Notes: generated from the letters alone by a model not told the origin. DNA of 64,000 nt from Pseudomonas sp. RC10 (GCF_038397775.1 NZ_CP151650.1:186001-250000), one strand, 5' to 3'; positions 44,119 to 54,867 are shown, counted from the first letter of the stretch. Numbers and translations: made by a program.

Positions 44119-44119
<1 letters not shown>
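43307..44119 (-). CDS. trpA: Tryptophan synthase alpha subunit
   Basis: TrpA cleaves indole-3-glycerol phosphate and passes indole to TrpB. The 270-residue barrel has [20 protein letters not shown], the catalytic glutamate and aspartate in [37 protein letters not shown] and a phosphate-binding [12 protein letters not shown]. The ATG overlaps the trpB stop by one base (TGATG) and has AGGAGA upstream. A strong terminator follows. Confidence 0.97.
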
Positions 44120-46366
<2,247 letters not shown>

Positions 46367-46376
46367 TCAGGTGTGA

Positions 46377-46703
46377 TCAGTTGCCGCGCTTGCACAGCAG
46401 ATAAGCGGCCAACAGACCCACTGCACCGACGGCCACACCGGCTGTGGTCCAAGGATGCTCTTGCGCATAGTCACGGGTTGCGACGCTGGCTTCGCGGGTC
46501 TTCACTTTGGCGTCTTCGTAGACATCGCTCAACAAGCTGCGCGAATGGCTCAGCGCGCTTTCAGCGTTGGCTTTCAGCGTCTTCAGGGTTTTCCGCGACT
46601 CGTCCGAAGCGTCCGACTTCAAGCTCTCCAACGACTTGAGCAGACTTTCGATCTCAGCTTCCATACTTTGCAAAGACGCTTTACGGGATGACGTGAATGC
46701 CAT
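46377..46703 (-). CDS. DUF883 (YqjD/ElaB-like) membrane-anchored protein
   Basis: This 108-residue protein has a long charged, heptad-like N-terminal region (QSMEAEIESLLKSLESLKSD and following), then YAQEHPWTTAGVAVGAVGLL, the family's conserved motif and C-terminal membrane span, ending in a basic tail. E. coli relatives (ElaB, YqjD) are tail-anchored in the inner membrane, bind ribosomes and are expressed in stationary phase; the same role here is inferred. AGGAGA precedes the ATG. Confidence 0.9.
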   Translation of the reverse strand: MAFTSSRKASLQSMEAEIESLLKSLESLKSDASDESRKTLKTLKANAESALSHSRSLLSDVYEDAKVKTREASVATRDYAQEHPWTTAGVAVGAVGLLAAYLLCKRGN

Positions 46704-46879
46704 GATTTGACTCTCCTGCAGTGATGAGTGGCGTGTGATGATTCCGACTACAGGGTTTTCAGAAAGTGCAGTGCGGTTTTACCGTGTGGTTATTTGTGAA
46801 CTTTTGTGGGCCTTCCCCCGCCAGAGCTAAAGAGCTTTTCACTGCTACGCTCCCTTTGGAGTCCACTTGGAGAACTGCC

Positions 46880-47095
46880 ATGTCTGATCATCACACTTAC
46901 AAACTGCTTGAACTGGTCGGCTCGTCGACCACCAGCACCGACGATGCAATCCAGAATGCCATCGCTCGTGCCGCCGAAACCGTGAAGCACCTGGAGTGGT
47001 TCGAAGTGCTCGAAACCCGCGGCCACATCAAGGACGGCAAGGTCGCGCACTTCCAGGTGACCATCAAAGTGGGCTTCCGCCTCGAAAACAGCTGA
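46880..47095 (+). CDS. Dodecin flavoprotein
   Basis: This 71-residue protein matches dodecin: [40 protein letters not shown] (with the tryptophan that stacks on flavin) and [13 protein letters not shown]. Dodecins form hollow dodecamers that store or buffer FMN/riboflavin. Start 46880 (MSDHHTYK) is preferred; the frame open to 46766 has no ribosome site. It is a single gene. Confidence 0.94.
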   Translation: MSDHHTYKLLELVGSSTTSTDDAIQNAIARAAETVKHLEWFEVLETRGHIKDGKVAHFQVTIKVGFRLENS

Positions 47096-47239
47096 TGAAC
47101 TTTTACGCTGGCTGAATGCCACAACCTTCGCTATACATACCGCGCCGTTCGTGAATTCGGACGCGAGGATCATGTGAACGGGCCGCTCCTTTGGGCGGCC
47201 TCTTACGCTTGAAAAGCGCCTGACGAGGGAGTGTGACCG

Positions 47240-47464
47240 ATGAAGAAGATTCTTTTGGCGGTAGGGTTGTTGAGTATTGCGGGCACCACCTTTGCAGCCG
47301 GGAAATCGTGCGATGACGTGAAGGCGGACATCGACGCGAAGCTCAAGGCCAAGGGCGTCGCGTCTTACACGCTGGAAGCGGTGGACAAAGGCAGCGCGGC
47401 AGACGGAAAAGTCGTCGGCACCTGCGACGGCGGCAGCAAGGAAATCGTCTACAAACGCGGTTGA
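47240..47464 (+). CDS. DUF1161 small exported protein (copy 1)
   Basis: This 74-residue protein has a signal peptide (MKKILLAVGLLSIAGTTFA) and a mature part of about 55 residues with two cysteines, in KSCDDVKADIDAKLKAKGV and VVGTCDGGSKEIVY, presumably a disulfide. This is the DUF1161 family, whose function is unknown. A second, diverged copy lies at 49572. The gene is preceded by a possible hairpin (GGCCGC/GCGGCC, 47179-47203) and followed by a terminator. Confidence 0.9.
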   Translation: MKKILLAVGLLSIAGTTFAAGKSCDDVKADIDAKLKAKGVASYTLEAVDKGSAADGKVVGTCDGGSKEIVYKRG

Positions 47465-47480
47465 TTCTGCTCGCTTCAAT

Positions 47481-47512
47481 AAAAAACCGACGCATCACGC
47501 GTCGGTTTTTTT
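47481..47512 (+). terminator. Terminator after DUF1161 copy 1
   Basis: AAAACCGACGC and GCGTCGGTTTT form an 11-bp stem with a 5-nt loop and a long T run. Confidence 0.92.
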
Positions 47513-47603
47513 AAGCCCGGCCGACGCTGAAGGATGATCTCGAACGGAAGCTCTGAGGGCGGCACGGCTTGCAAACGGTGATGATTTGATTGGCACCACT
47601 AAC

Positions 47604-47697
47604 CCTGTGGGAGCGAATTCATTCGCGAGATGGCCTTACATCCGACACCTCTTTATCGGCAGTACCGCCGCATCGCGAATGAATTCGCTCCCACAGG
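47604..47697. repeat. REP-like palindrome doublet, family A
   Basis: The arms CCTGTGGGAGCGAATTCATT and a complement ending CGCTCCCACAGG are separated by about 50 bp. It lies between DUF1161 copy 1 and the luciferase-like gene. Confidence 0.9.
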
Positions 47698-47715
47698 TCG
47701 AGTCACGTACTGGCC

Positions 47716-48717
47716 TTAACCTCTGGCCACCTGCGCCAAAATCTCATACGAGCGCAACCGATCCGCATGTTCATACATGTCGCACGTGAAGATCAGCTCA
47801 TCCGCGTCGGTCTGCTCTAGCAGCACGTCCAGCTTGGCGCGGATTTTCTCGGGGCCGCCGACCATCGCCAGTCCGAGGAAGTCCATCACCGCTTCGCGTT
47901 CGTGTGGCAGCCACAGGCCGTTCATGGTTTCCACCGGTGGCTTTTGCATCAGGCTTTGGCCACGCATCAGGTTGAGAATGCGCTGGTAGACCGACGTCAC
48001 CAGATAATCCGCCTGCTCATCGGTATCTGCCGCAGCGAGAGGCACGCCGAGCATCACGTAAGGCTTGTCCAGCACGGCAGAGGGCTGGAAGTGATTGCGG
48101 TACACACGAATGGCCTCGTGCATGAATCGTGGCGCGAAGTGCGAAGCGAAGGCATACGGCAACCCGCGCTGACCGGCCAGCTGTGCGCTGAAAAGGCTCG
48201 AACCCAACAGCCAGATCGGCACGTTGGTGTTGGTGCCCGGCACGGCGATCACGCGCTGATGGGGCTGACGCGGTCCGAGGTAGCTCATCAGCTCGGCGAC
48301 GTCGTCGGGAAAGTCGTCTGCGCTTCCGGAGCGTTCGCGGCGCAGGGCACGCGCGGTCATTTGATCGGAGCCCGGTGCACGGCCCAGACCCAGGTCGATG
48401 CGGCCTGGGTACAAACTGGCCAAGGTGCCGAACTGCTCGGCAATGACCAGTGGCGCGTGGTTCGGCAGCATAACGCCGCCGGAGCCGACGCGAATGGTCG
48501 AGGTGCCCCCCGCCAGATAGGCCAGCAACACTGAGGTCGCGGAGCTGGCGATGCCGTCCATGTTGTGGTGTTCAGCGACCCAAAAACGGTTGTAGCCCCA
48601 TTTCTCGGCGTGTTGCGCCAGATCCAGCGAATTGTGCAGCGACAAGGCCGGGCCTTTGTCTTCGCGCACCGGCACCAGATCGAGCATGGAAATTTTCACA
48701 TCAGCTAGGCGTTTCAT
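47716..48717 (-). CDS. Luciferase-like (LLM class) flavin-dependent oxidoreductase
   Basis: This 333-residue flavin monooxygenase-like protein has [60 protein letters not shown] and [15 protein letters not shown], the YhbW-type subgroup of bacterial luciferase-like enzymes. It would use reduced FMN from a partner reductase; the substrate is unknown. Start 48717 ([10 protein letters not shown]) is chosen on family alignment. It is divergent from osmC, with about 290 bp between starts. Confidence 0.9.
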   Translation of the reverse strand: MKRLADVKISMLDLVPVREDKGPALSLHNSLDLAQHAEKWGYNRFWVAEHHNMDGIASSATSVLLAYLAGGTSTIRVGSGGVMLPNHAPLVIAEQFGTLASLYPGRIDLGLGRAPGSDQMTARALRRERSGSADDFPDDVAELMSYLGPRQPHQRVIAVPGTNTNVPIWLLGSSLFSAQLAGQRGLPYAFASHFAPRFMHEAIRVYRNHFQPSAVLDKPYVMLGVPLAAADTDEQADYLVTSVYQRILNLMRGQSLMQKPPVETMNGLWLPHEREAVMDFLGLAMVGGPEKIRAKLDVLLEQTDADELIFTCDMYEHADRLRSYEILAQVARG

Positions 48718-48929
48718 AGGCTGTGGTGAGTCCTCTTGAGGGCCAAGTCGGACGCCCGAGGTGGATGGGCGCGAGAGCAAAGCCTGCGTTAAGCCTAAAT
48801 ATTTGCGTTAAGGCCCTAGGATACGTCTGGATTCTCAGGTTGCAATGGGCAAAGCGAAATTTCCTACTAATTTGGTCGGAAATTGCTTTTCAAAAAATCG
48901 GCAAATAAAGCACGTGCGTCACAACCGTT

Positions 48930-48957
48930 GAACTTAGTCCCGCCTACACTCCTCAGA
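48930..48957 (+). promoter_or_regulatory. AlgU (sigma-22/RpoE-type) promoter of osmC
   Basis: GAACTT is followed 17 bp later by TCAGA, closely matching the AlgU consensus (GAACTT-N16/17-TCTGA). It ends 49 bp before the osmC start. Envelope or osmotic stress control of osmC fits. Confidence 0.72.
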
Positions 48958-49006
48958 CTTTTGGTCAGCGTGCGAGTCCATCGCACTTATTCAACAAGGA
49001 GACACC

Positions 49007-49438
49007 ATGAGCATCGTCAAGAAAGCATCCGCCCATTGGGAAGGTGACCTGAAGTCCGGCATCGGTAGCATCTCCACGGAAACCGGCGTGCTGCGCGAAG
49101 CACCGTACGGCTTCAAGGCCCGTTTCGAAGGCGGCAAAGGCACTAACCCTGAAGAACTGATCGGCGCGGCCCACGCGGGTTGTTTCTCGATGGCCCTGTC
49201 GATGATCCTCGGCGGCGCGAACCTGAAAGCCGACAGCATCGACACTCAAGCCGAGGTCACTCTCGACCAAGATGGCGAAGGGTTTTCGATCACCGCCGTG
49301 CACCTGATCCTCAAGGCCAAAGTGCCAGGCGCCACTCAGGCGCAGTTCGATGAGCTGACCGCCAAAGCCAAAGAAGGCTGCCCGGTCTCCAAAGTGCTGA
49401 ATGCCAAGATCACGCTGGATGCCACTCTGTTGAGCTGA
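49007..49438 (+). CDS. osmC: OsmC-family organic hydroperoxide reductase
   Basis: OsmC detoxifies organic hydroperoxides with two redox cysteines. The 143 residues show GTNPEELIGAAHAGCFSMALS with the first cysteine and KEGCPVSKVLNAKITLDA with the second. The start AAGGAGACACC-ATG is excellent. It is preceded by an AlgU-type promoter and followed by a 10-bp hairpin. Confidence 0.96.
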   Translation: MSIVKKASAHWEGDLKSGIGSISTETGVLREAPYGFKARFEGGKGTNPEELIGAAHAGCFSMALSMILGGANLKADSIDTQAEVTLDQDGEGFSITAVHLILKAKVPGATQAQFDELTAKAKEGCPVSKVLNAKITLDATLLS

Positions 49439-49459
49439 CCCCGCGCTGACGCAACACCC

Positions 49460-49487
49460 CGATGACCCGCCCATGCGGGTCATCTGC
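49460..49487 (+). terminator. Hairpin terminator after osmC
   Basis: GATGACCCGC and GCGGGTCATC form a perfect 10-bp stem with a CCAT loop; only a weak T tract (TGCGTTT) follows. Confidence 0.65.
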
Positions 49488-49571
49488 GTTTCAGGGCCAC
49501 GAGAACCGGTTCAGGCCTGCAAGGTCATATGAAGGGCCGACGCGATCCGCGCGGCATCGAAGGAGTCGAAC

Positions 49572-49805
49572 ATGAAACGTATCGCTACCACCCTGATCCT
49601 CGCTGCACTGACCACCAGCGTGTTCGCCGCTCCCAAGCCTTGTGATGAGCTCAAGGCCGAAATCGAGGCCAAGATTCAGGCGCAAAATGTCAGCTCGTAC
49701 ACCCTTGAAGTCGTCAGCAACGAAGAGGTTCATGACCAGAACATGGTCGTGGGTACGTGTGAAAACGGCACGAAGAAGATTATTTATCAGAAGAATGATC
49801 GCTAA
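49572..49805 (+). CDS. DUF1161 small exported protein (copy 2)
   Basis: This 77-residue paralogue of the gene at 47240 has a signal peptide (MKRIATTLILAALTTSVFA). The two cysteines are conserved (PKPCDELKAEIEAKIQAQNV, VVGTCENGTKKIIY). GGAG occurs about 9 bp upstream of the ATG. It is downstream of osmC but separated by a hairpin. Function unknown. Confidence 0.9.
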   Translation: MKRIATTLILAALTTSVFAAPKPCDELKAEIEAKIQAQNVSSYTLEVVSNEEVHDQNMVVGTCENGTKKIIYQKNDR

Positions 49806-49826
49806 TCCCCGAGCCAGCGACGATCC

Positions 49827-49917
49827 CCTGTAGGAGCGAATTCATTCGCGATTGGCCGGTGCAGACAATGCACCTTTTTCGCCTGACCCATTTTCGCGAA
49901 TGAATTGGCTCCCACTG
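49827..49917. repeat. REP-like palindrome doublet, family A (degenerate)
   Basis: The left arm CCTGTAGGAGCGAATTCATT is typical; the right arm (CGAATGAATTGGCTCCCAC) has a mismatch at the TTCGCTCC core. It lies after DUF1161 copy 2. Confidence 0.85.
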
Positions 49918-49954
49918 GCCATCAACCCCCCTGTGCAATCGCGTTTGATCTTGA

Positions 49955-50371
49955 TCACGGAATACAAAAAATCTGCCCCTCTTCCGCCAGCACCTTGCGT
50001 TGTTCATCGCGCAATTGCGCGTCGATGCTGTTGGCGATGTGGCGCACGTCGAGCCTGTAACGGTGGCCCGCTTCGAAATGGTCATAGTTGATCGTCACGT
50101 AACAAGTCAGCTCGTTGTAGATGTCCATCGACAACCCCAACCCGCCCGGCGCGTATTCATAGTCGTAGCGCACTTCGAGCTTGTGCTTGCCCGGCGTTAC
50201 CTGGAAATAGCGGCCGTCTTCCGTTCTGACGCCGTCGAGTTTGTCGGCCATCAGGGTCTTGCCCGTGAACGTGTGCAGATCCACCCACGCCTGTTGCGGG
50301 TCAACCGCAGGCAACGGGCCTGCGCATCCGGCCAGCAAACTCAGGGCAATGATCGACAAGGGCAGGCGCAT
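49955..50371 (-). CDS. Small lipoprotein of unknown function
   Basis: This 138-residue protein has a lipoprotein signal (MRLPLSIIALSLLAGCAG), with cysteine 16 of the lipobox as the probable new N-terminus. The mature part contains VDLHTFTGKTLMADKLDGVR, VTPGKHKLEVRYDYEYAPGG and GHRYRLDVRHIANSIDAQL, which look like beta-strands ending in a helix. I do not recognise a named family. Start 50371 has GCGGAG upstream. It is divergent from the aminopeptidase gene, with about 100 bp between starts. Confidence 0.8.
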   Translation of the reverse strand: MRLPLSIIALSLLAGCAGPLPAVDPQQAWVDLHTFTGKTLMADKLDGVRTEDGRYFQVTPGKHKLEVRYDYEYAPGGLGLSMDIYNELTCYVTINYDHFEAGHRYRLDVRHIANSIDAQLRDEQRKVLAEEGQIFCIP

Positions 50372-50474
50372 GACAAACTCCGCATTCAGGGAAATAACAA
50401 CAAGGTTGCGACGAAGGTCGTCTCTCCGGCATAACGCTGGGGGCAACCCTTTATTCCGACGTTAAGGCCGCTGC

Positions 50475-51539
50475 ATGAATCGATTGAACATCTTGTGGTT
50501 CCGGCGCGGCGTGCCGATGCTGGCGATTTTACTCCTCAGCGGTTGCTCCAGTCTTTCCTATTACACACAGTTGGCGGGCGGCCAATTGGCATTGCTGCGC
50601 GCCCGTGAACCGGTCGCCGACGTGATTGCCGATCCGCAGCGCGACCCCAAACTGCGCGACCGTCTGCGCACGTCGCAGCAGGCCCGCGAATTCGCCAGTC
50701 AGCACCTGCATCTGCCGGACAATCAGAGCTATCGACTCTATGCCGACATTCATCGGCAATACGTGGTCTGGAACGTTTTTGCCACGGGCGAGTTCTCGCT
50801 CGACCCCGTGACCCACTGCTTCCCCATCGCAGGTTGTGTCGCCTATCGCGGCTACTACGACCAGAACGCCGCGCGGGGCGAAGCGGCGTTGCAAAAGCTC
50901 GACGGCAAGGACGTTTACGTCAGCGGCGTGGAGGCGTACTCGACGCTGGGCTGGTTCAACGACCCGATTATCAGTTCGATGATGACCTGGGGCGATGAAC
51001 GTCTGGCGACGCTGATCTTCCATGAGCTGGCGCACCAGCGTTTTTACGTGAAGGACGACAGCGAGTTCAACGAGTCCTACGCCACCTTCGTGGAGCAGGA
51101 AGGCACACGACAATGGCGTGCAGCCCGTGGGATGTCGCCTGAAACAGCGTCATCCGAAACCCTGCGTCGCGATCAACTGACGCAATTGTTACTGGATACG
51201 CGAGACCGGCTGAAAACGTTGTATGCCGAACCGTTGAGCGCGGACGTCATGCGTCAGCGTAAGGCCGCCGAGTTTGAGCGCTTGCGTGGTCAATACAAGC
51301 AATTGCGTGACAGGCAGTGGGGTGGCGACAAGCGTTTCGATGCGTGGGTGTACGCACCGATGAACAACGCGCGGCTGCTGCCGATTGGGTTGTATGACCA
51401 ATGGACACCAGCATTTGCGGCGCTGTTCAAACAGGTGGACGGGGATTGGCCAGCGTTTTTCACCGCTGTGGAAACGCTCGGCAAATTGCCCCAAGAGGAG
51501 CGCAAGGCGGCATTGGAGCGGTTGCTGAAGAGGTCCTGA
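50475..51539 (+). CDS. Lipoprotein-type zinc aminopeptidase family protein
   Basis: This 354-residue protein has a lipobox (ILLLSGCSSLSYYTQLAGGQ) followed by a domain with an HExxH zinc motif, LIFHELAHQRFYVKDDSEFN, near residues 182-186. A downstream glutamate lies in NESYATFVEQEG, a gluzincin-like arrangement. It matches the predicted-aminopeptidase family (DUF/PF10023) common in pseudomonads. The real substrate is unknown. It is probably periplasmic and membrane-anchored. Confidence 0.85.
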   Translation: MNRLNILWFRRGVPMLAILLLSGCSSLSYYTQLAGGQLALLRAREPVADVIADPQRDPKLRDRLRTSQQAREFASQHLHLPDNQSYRLYADIHRQYVVWNVFATGEFSLDPVTHCFPIAGCVAYRGYYDQNAARGEAALQKLDGKDVYVSGVEAYSTLGWFNDPIISSMMTWGDERLATLIFHELAHQRFYVKDDSEFNESYATFVEQEGTRQWRAARGMSPETASSETLRRDQLTQLLLDTRDRLKTLYAEPLSADVMRQRKAAEFERLRGQYKQLRDRQWGGDKRFDAWVYAPMNNARLLPIGLYDQWTPAFAALFKQVDGDWPAFFTAVETLGKLPQEERKAALERLLKRS

Positions 51540-51613
51540 GCGACTGCCCCTGAGCTGCTCAAAGAGACTGGGCAGAGATCGGAGTCACGGGGTGAGCAGA
51601 AACCCAAAAACAA

Positions 51614-51640
51614 CAAACCCCAGCCAAGGCCGGGGTTTGT
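51614..51640. terminator. Bidirectional hairpin between aminopeptidase and gltP
   Basis: CAAACCCC and GGGGTTTG form an 8-bp stem between two convergent genes. T/A tracts are short on both sides, so termination strength is uncertain. Confidence 0.6.
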
Positions 51641-51658
51641 ACTCAGACGGTGCAGTGA

Positions 51659-52990
51659 TCAATCAACCGCTGACTGCGCCGCTGGCAACGACTCCTTGCT
51701 GCGCCAATGGGGCAGAGAGTTCCAGTAGCGCTGACCCTTGGCGTCGTCGTACATGCCTTCCCAACGGGCGATGACCAGGACGGCCAAGGCGTTACCGATG
51801 ACATTCAGTGCGGTACGCGCCATGTCCATGATCCGGTCAACGCCAGCGATGAACGCCAGGCCCTCCAGCGGAATACCCACGCTGCCCAGGGTCGCCAGGA
51901 GCACCACGAACGACACGCCCGGCACACCGGCGATGCCTTTGGAGGTGACCATCAGCGTCAGCACCAGCATGATCTGTTGGCTGATGGGCATGTCGATGCC
52001 ATAAAGCTGCGCGATGAACAGCGCCGCGATGCTCTGGTACAGGGTCGAGCCGTCGAGGTTGAACGAATAGCCGGTCGGCACCACAAAACTGCTGATAGCC
52101 TTCGGCGCGCCGTAGGCTTCCATCTTTTCGATCACGCGCGGCAGCACGGTTTCAGAACTCGCGGTGGAATAAGCCAGCACCAGCTCATCCTTGAAGATGC
52201 GCATGAGCTTGATCACCGAGAAACCGAACAAACGGGCGATCAGTCCCAGCACTACGAAAGCAAAGAAAGCGATGGCGACGTAAACCAGAATCACCAGCTT
52301 GGCCAGGGGCAGCAGCGAGGCGAAACCGAAGTTGGCGACGGTCACGGCGATCAGCGCGAACACGCCGATGGGCGCGTAGTTCATGATCATGTGAGTGACC
52401 TTGAACATCGTTTCCGAGACGCCCTGGAACACCTTGACCAGCGGTTCACGCACTTCTGCGTTCAGGCTGGACAGGCCCAGGCCGAAGAAGACGGAGAAGA
52501 AGATGATCGGCAGCATGTCGCCACGAGCAACGGCGGCGAAGATGTTCGACGGGATCAGGTTGAGGATCGTCGCGATAAAGGCGTGATCATGTTGCACCTC
52601 GGCGGTGGTCTTCTCGTATTGCGAGATGTCCACGGTGCCCAGCGTGCTCATGTCGATGCCAGTGCCCGGATGGAAAACGTTGGCCAGCAAGAGGCCGACA
52701 ACGATGGCGATGGTGGTGACGACTTCGAAATACAAAATGGTCTTCAGGCCGATGCGACCGAGCTTTTTCGCGTCGCCCACCCCTGCGATGCCGACGATCA
52801 ACGACGAGATGACGATCGGGATAACGATCATCTTGATCAGGCGGATAAAGATATCGCCTGCGGGCTGCAGAATGTTGCTGATCCACCAAGCCTTTTCAGC
52901 GCTGAAGTGGTTGAGCACAGCACCCAGCGCGATGCCCAGCACCAGACCGATGAGGATCTGCCAGGCGAGGCTGATTTTTGCCTTCTTCAT
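51659..52990 (-). CDS. gltP: Glutamate/aspartate:proton symporter (DAACS family)
   Basis: This 443-residue inner-membrane carrier takes up C4/C5 dicarboxylate amino acids. Conserved features are the N-terminal LAWQILIGLVLGIALGAVLN, FIRLIKMIVIPIVISSLIVG, the SSETVLP motif of the first re-entrant loop (AYSTASSETVLPRVIEKME), VVPTGYSFNLDGSTLYQSIA, and KGIAGVPGVSFVVLLATLGS. Start 52990 (MKKAKISLAW) has AAGGT upstream. Upstream DNA holds an inverted repeat at 53191. Confidence 0.94.
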   Translation of the reverse strand: MKKAKISLAWQILIGLVLGIALGAVLNHFSAEKAWWISNILQPAGDIFIRLIKMIVIPIVISSLIVGIAGVGDAKKLGRIGLKTILYFEVVTTIAIVVGLLLANVFHPGTGIDMSTLGTVDISQYEKTTAEVQHDHAFIATILNLIPSNIFAAVARGDMLPIIFFSVFFGLGLSSLNAEVREPLVKVFQGVSETMFKVTHMIMNYAPIGVFALIAVTVANFGFASLLPLAKLVILVYVAIAFFAFVVLGLIARLFGFSVIKLMRIFKDELVLAYSTASSETVLPRVIEKMEAYGAPKAISSFVVPTGYSFNLDGSTLYQSIAALFIAQLYGIDMPISQQIMLVLTLMVTSKGIAGVPGVSFVVLLATLGSVGIPLEGLAFIAGVDRIMDMARTALNVIGNALAVLVIARWEGMYDDAKGQRYWNSLPHWRSKESLPAAQSAVD

Positions 52991-53684
52991 GTCGTTAACC
53001 TTGTTGTAGTTGGCGTGGACATTTCTCACCGACACTTTCGGGGTCGCTCTTGTGAAGTCGAATCGAAGCGCGGATGCCCTTGGATCTGTCCAGAAGGTCT
53101 CTGCAAACGAGCGTCCAAGCTCTCGGCAGGCGGAAAAAGGGCGCAACTATTCCCATCCAGACCATCAGCGTCTAATGCCGTAAACGACTACCTCATGCGT
53201 AATCGGCATGAGGAAAATCAAAGACTTACTGTGAAACGCCCTGAAACAGAGCATTAGCCGATGCGCACATTTGTGCTGAGAAGTGGCTAAAACGTCGCCT
53301 GCAGCCCAGTGGGAGGTGTATCAGAAGAGGCAAGTGACAAAATGGTCACCCACGACCGAGACGTCATCTGAGGGGGCAGATTTATCGATATACGGTCGTA
53401 GGGCTTAGAGAATTAGAAACAGGGGGATTGAAGCGGAGTGATACGAACATATCATTTGCGCGTCGCAAGCCCACTGTCGGCTCGCCACTCAAAGGCGATC
53501 GGACGATGGACTTGCGGTGCGGCTTCCTGACCCGGCCCACGAGTGGGAGTACTCCCTGTACACCTGGCGCGCTGCAACCACTCCATTGGTCAGAGCGCCC
53601 CGGCCCCTTGGTCACGCGCCGACCCTCCTCGGGTTGCGCGGCTTTCAGGAAGACCCAACTGCATTTGGTCTTCCATCATTTGAA
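52991..53684. other. Long intergenic region between gltP and the Ivy-like gene
   Basis: About 690 bp without a gene I can support. The part nearest gltP should hold its promoter; CCTCATGC/GCATGAGG (53191-53213) is a perfect 8-bp inverted repeat and could be an operator or attenuator. The part from about 53370 to 53684 has open frames on both strands, but none has a convincing start, family motif or codon pattern. It may be an eroded gene or mobile-element remnant. Confidence 0.5.
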
Positions 53685-54152
53685 TCAGTACCAGTTTGGA
53701 TCTTTCTTCAGCTGCTCTTTGAGAAGGCCTTGCATGCCCTCGTCCGGCTTGCCGATGAAACGGTATTCAGCATGGCGCGTTGGGGATTTATCCGCCGGCA
53801 GGCCCGCTGGAACCTCGACCAACATGGCATAGGCATGTGACTTGTCGAGACTGAACGCGACGATGAGCCGTTTGTTGATGCACGTGTCCTGGGTTTCGCA
53901 GAGAGGCCCTACCAGGTATGTGTCACCATCCTCGGTCACCGCATTCATCTGGTCCGATGCGCCGGACAGATTGATCACCCAATCCGGCAACCGTTCCTCT
54001 TTCTTCACAACGCTTGACCAGGTCTGGCGATACTCGGGATCAGAGCTCAACAGCTCGTTCACCCGCGCCTGACCATCGTTGGCTGCCATCGCCATGGCGC
54101 TGGCGCTCGTCAGGAGCGCCAGCGTCATGGCATGGAAGTGCTTGCGGATCAT
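53685..54152 (-). CDS. Inhibitor of vertebrate lysozyme (Ivy)-like protein
   Basis: This 155-residue periplasmic protein has a signal peptide (MIRKHFHAMTLALLTSASAMAMA). It follows the Ivy layout: DPEYRQTWSSVVKKEERLPDWV, then VTEDGDTYLVGPLC, NKRLIVAFSLDKSHAYAML, and a C-terminus with LLKEQLKKDPNWY. Canonical Ivy inserts the loop CKPHDC, with its histidine, into the C-type lysozyme active site. Here the equivalent cysteine-bounded loop reads CETQDTC (residues 85-91): longer by one and without histidine. It therefore resembles the second P. aeruginosa homologue (Ivyp2, PA5481) and may not inhibit lysozyme. It overlaps closely with the DUF1328 gene (5 bp gap), suggesting one operon. Confidence 0.8.
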   Translation of the reverse strand: MIRKHFHAMTLALLTSASAMAMAANDGQARVNELLSSDPEYRQTWSSVVKKEERLPDWVINLSGASDQMNAVTEDGDTYLVGPLCETQDTCINKRLIVAFSLDKSHAYAMLVEVPAGLPADKSPTRHAEYRFIGKPDEGMQGLLKEQLKKDPNWY

Positions 54153-54157
54153 TCTGG

Positions 54158-54349
<192 letters not shown>

Positions 54350-54410
54350 TCAGCTACAGCGAGGTATCGGATAGGAACCTCGGCATAGATTGCGTCTTCG
54401 CCATTGCTGG

Positions 54411-54698
54411 TCAGAAAACCCAACTCTGTTGACGCGGCGCTTGCTCAATGGCGGCAGCGGCGTCTTCAACCGGTTGCAGACTCAGGCCTACATCAGTTGC
54501 CTTGAGCGCGCTCGCTTTGGCGAAAGGCGCTGCATGGCTATAGGTGTGGTGAATCTGGACAACCTCTTGCTGTTTCTGGGTCCAGTGTGCGAACTGCTGA
54601 ACGGCGATCAGCGTGATCATCAACGCCAGGCTGGCGAACAAACCTTGCTGCAGGTGCAGTGGAGAGATACGCAGAGTGGCGAGGCGTTGAGTGTTCAT
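54411..54698 (-). CDS. Small single-span membrane protein of unknown function
   Basis: This 95-residue protein has a hydrophobic segment near residues 20-36 (GLFASLALMITLIAVQQFAH), followed by a polar C-terminal part that would face the periplasm. I recognise no family. A CTGGAG site precedes the ATG at 54698. Upstream lie a candidate sigma-54 promoter and IHF site, which supports it as a real, regulated gene. Confidence 0.6.
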   Translation of the reverse strand: MNTQRLATLRISPLHLQQGLFASLALMITLIAVQQFAHWTQKQQEVVQIHHTYSHAAPFAKASALKATDVGLSLQPVEDAAAAIEQAPRQQSWVF

Positions 54699-54755
54699 GC
54701 AGTGGGCTCCAGGCAATCTTGTCGGTCGACGGTTCAGACCTTGTTGCTAGAGATA

Positions 54756-54772
54756 TTGCAGCCTGTGTGCCA
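54756..54772 (-). promoter_or_regulatory. Candidate sigma-54 promoter of the small membrane-protein gene
   Basis: Read on the minus strand, TGGCACACAGGCTGCAA has the -24 GG and -12 GC dinucleotides with the correct 10-bp spacing; only one base of the TTGC element differs (CTGC). It lies about 60 bp upstream of the start at 54698. Confidence 0.6.
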
Positions 54773-54800
54773 GCTTTTTTGATCAAATAAAGTTGTTTTA

Positions 54801-54813
54801 AATCAAGCGCTTA
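54801..54813 (+). promoter_or_regulatory. Candidate IHF site upstream of the sigma-54 promoter
   Basis: AATCAAGCGCTTA is an exact match to the IHF consensus WATCAANNNNTTR and lies about 30 bp upstream of the -24 element, within an A/T-rich stretch. This is where IHF would bend DNA for a sigma-54 activator. Confidence 0.55.
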
Positions 54814-54867
54814 GCATCGGTAGGATGAAGTTTCCTACGAGCAAGCTGCACGATTGAACATTTGACA

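Noticed and set aside
46798..46824. GAACTT upstream of dodecin as an AlgU promoter
   Set aside because: At 16-17 bp downstream there is no TCTGA-like -10 element (GCCAG/CCAGA).
47097..47125. GAACTT downstream of dodecin as an AlgU promoter for DUF1161
   Set aside because: The expected -10 position reads CCACA; spacing and sequence do not fit.
51707..53257. A 516-codon frame antisense to gltP running into the intergenic region
   Set aside because: The product is charged and repetitive in the way typical of antisense frames over membrane proteins.
53382..53615. Minus-strand 77-codon open frame in the gltP-ivy gap
   Set aside because: No ribosome site, family or signal peptide seen. It may be a remnant, but I cannot support it as a gene.
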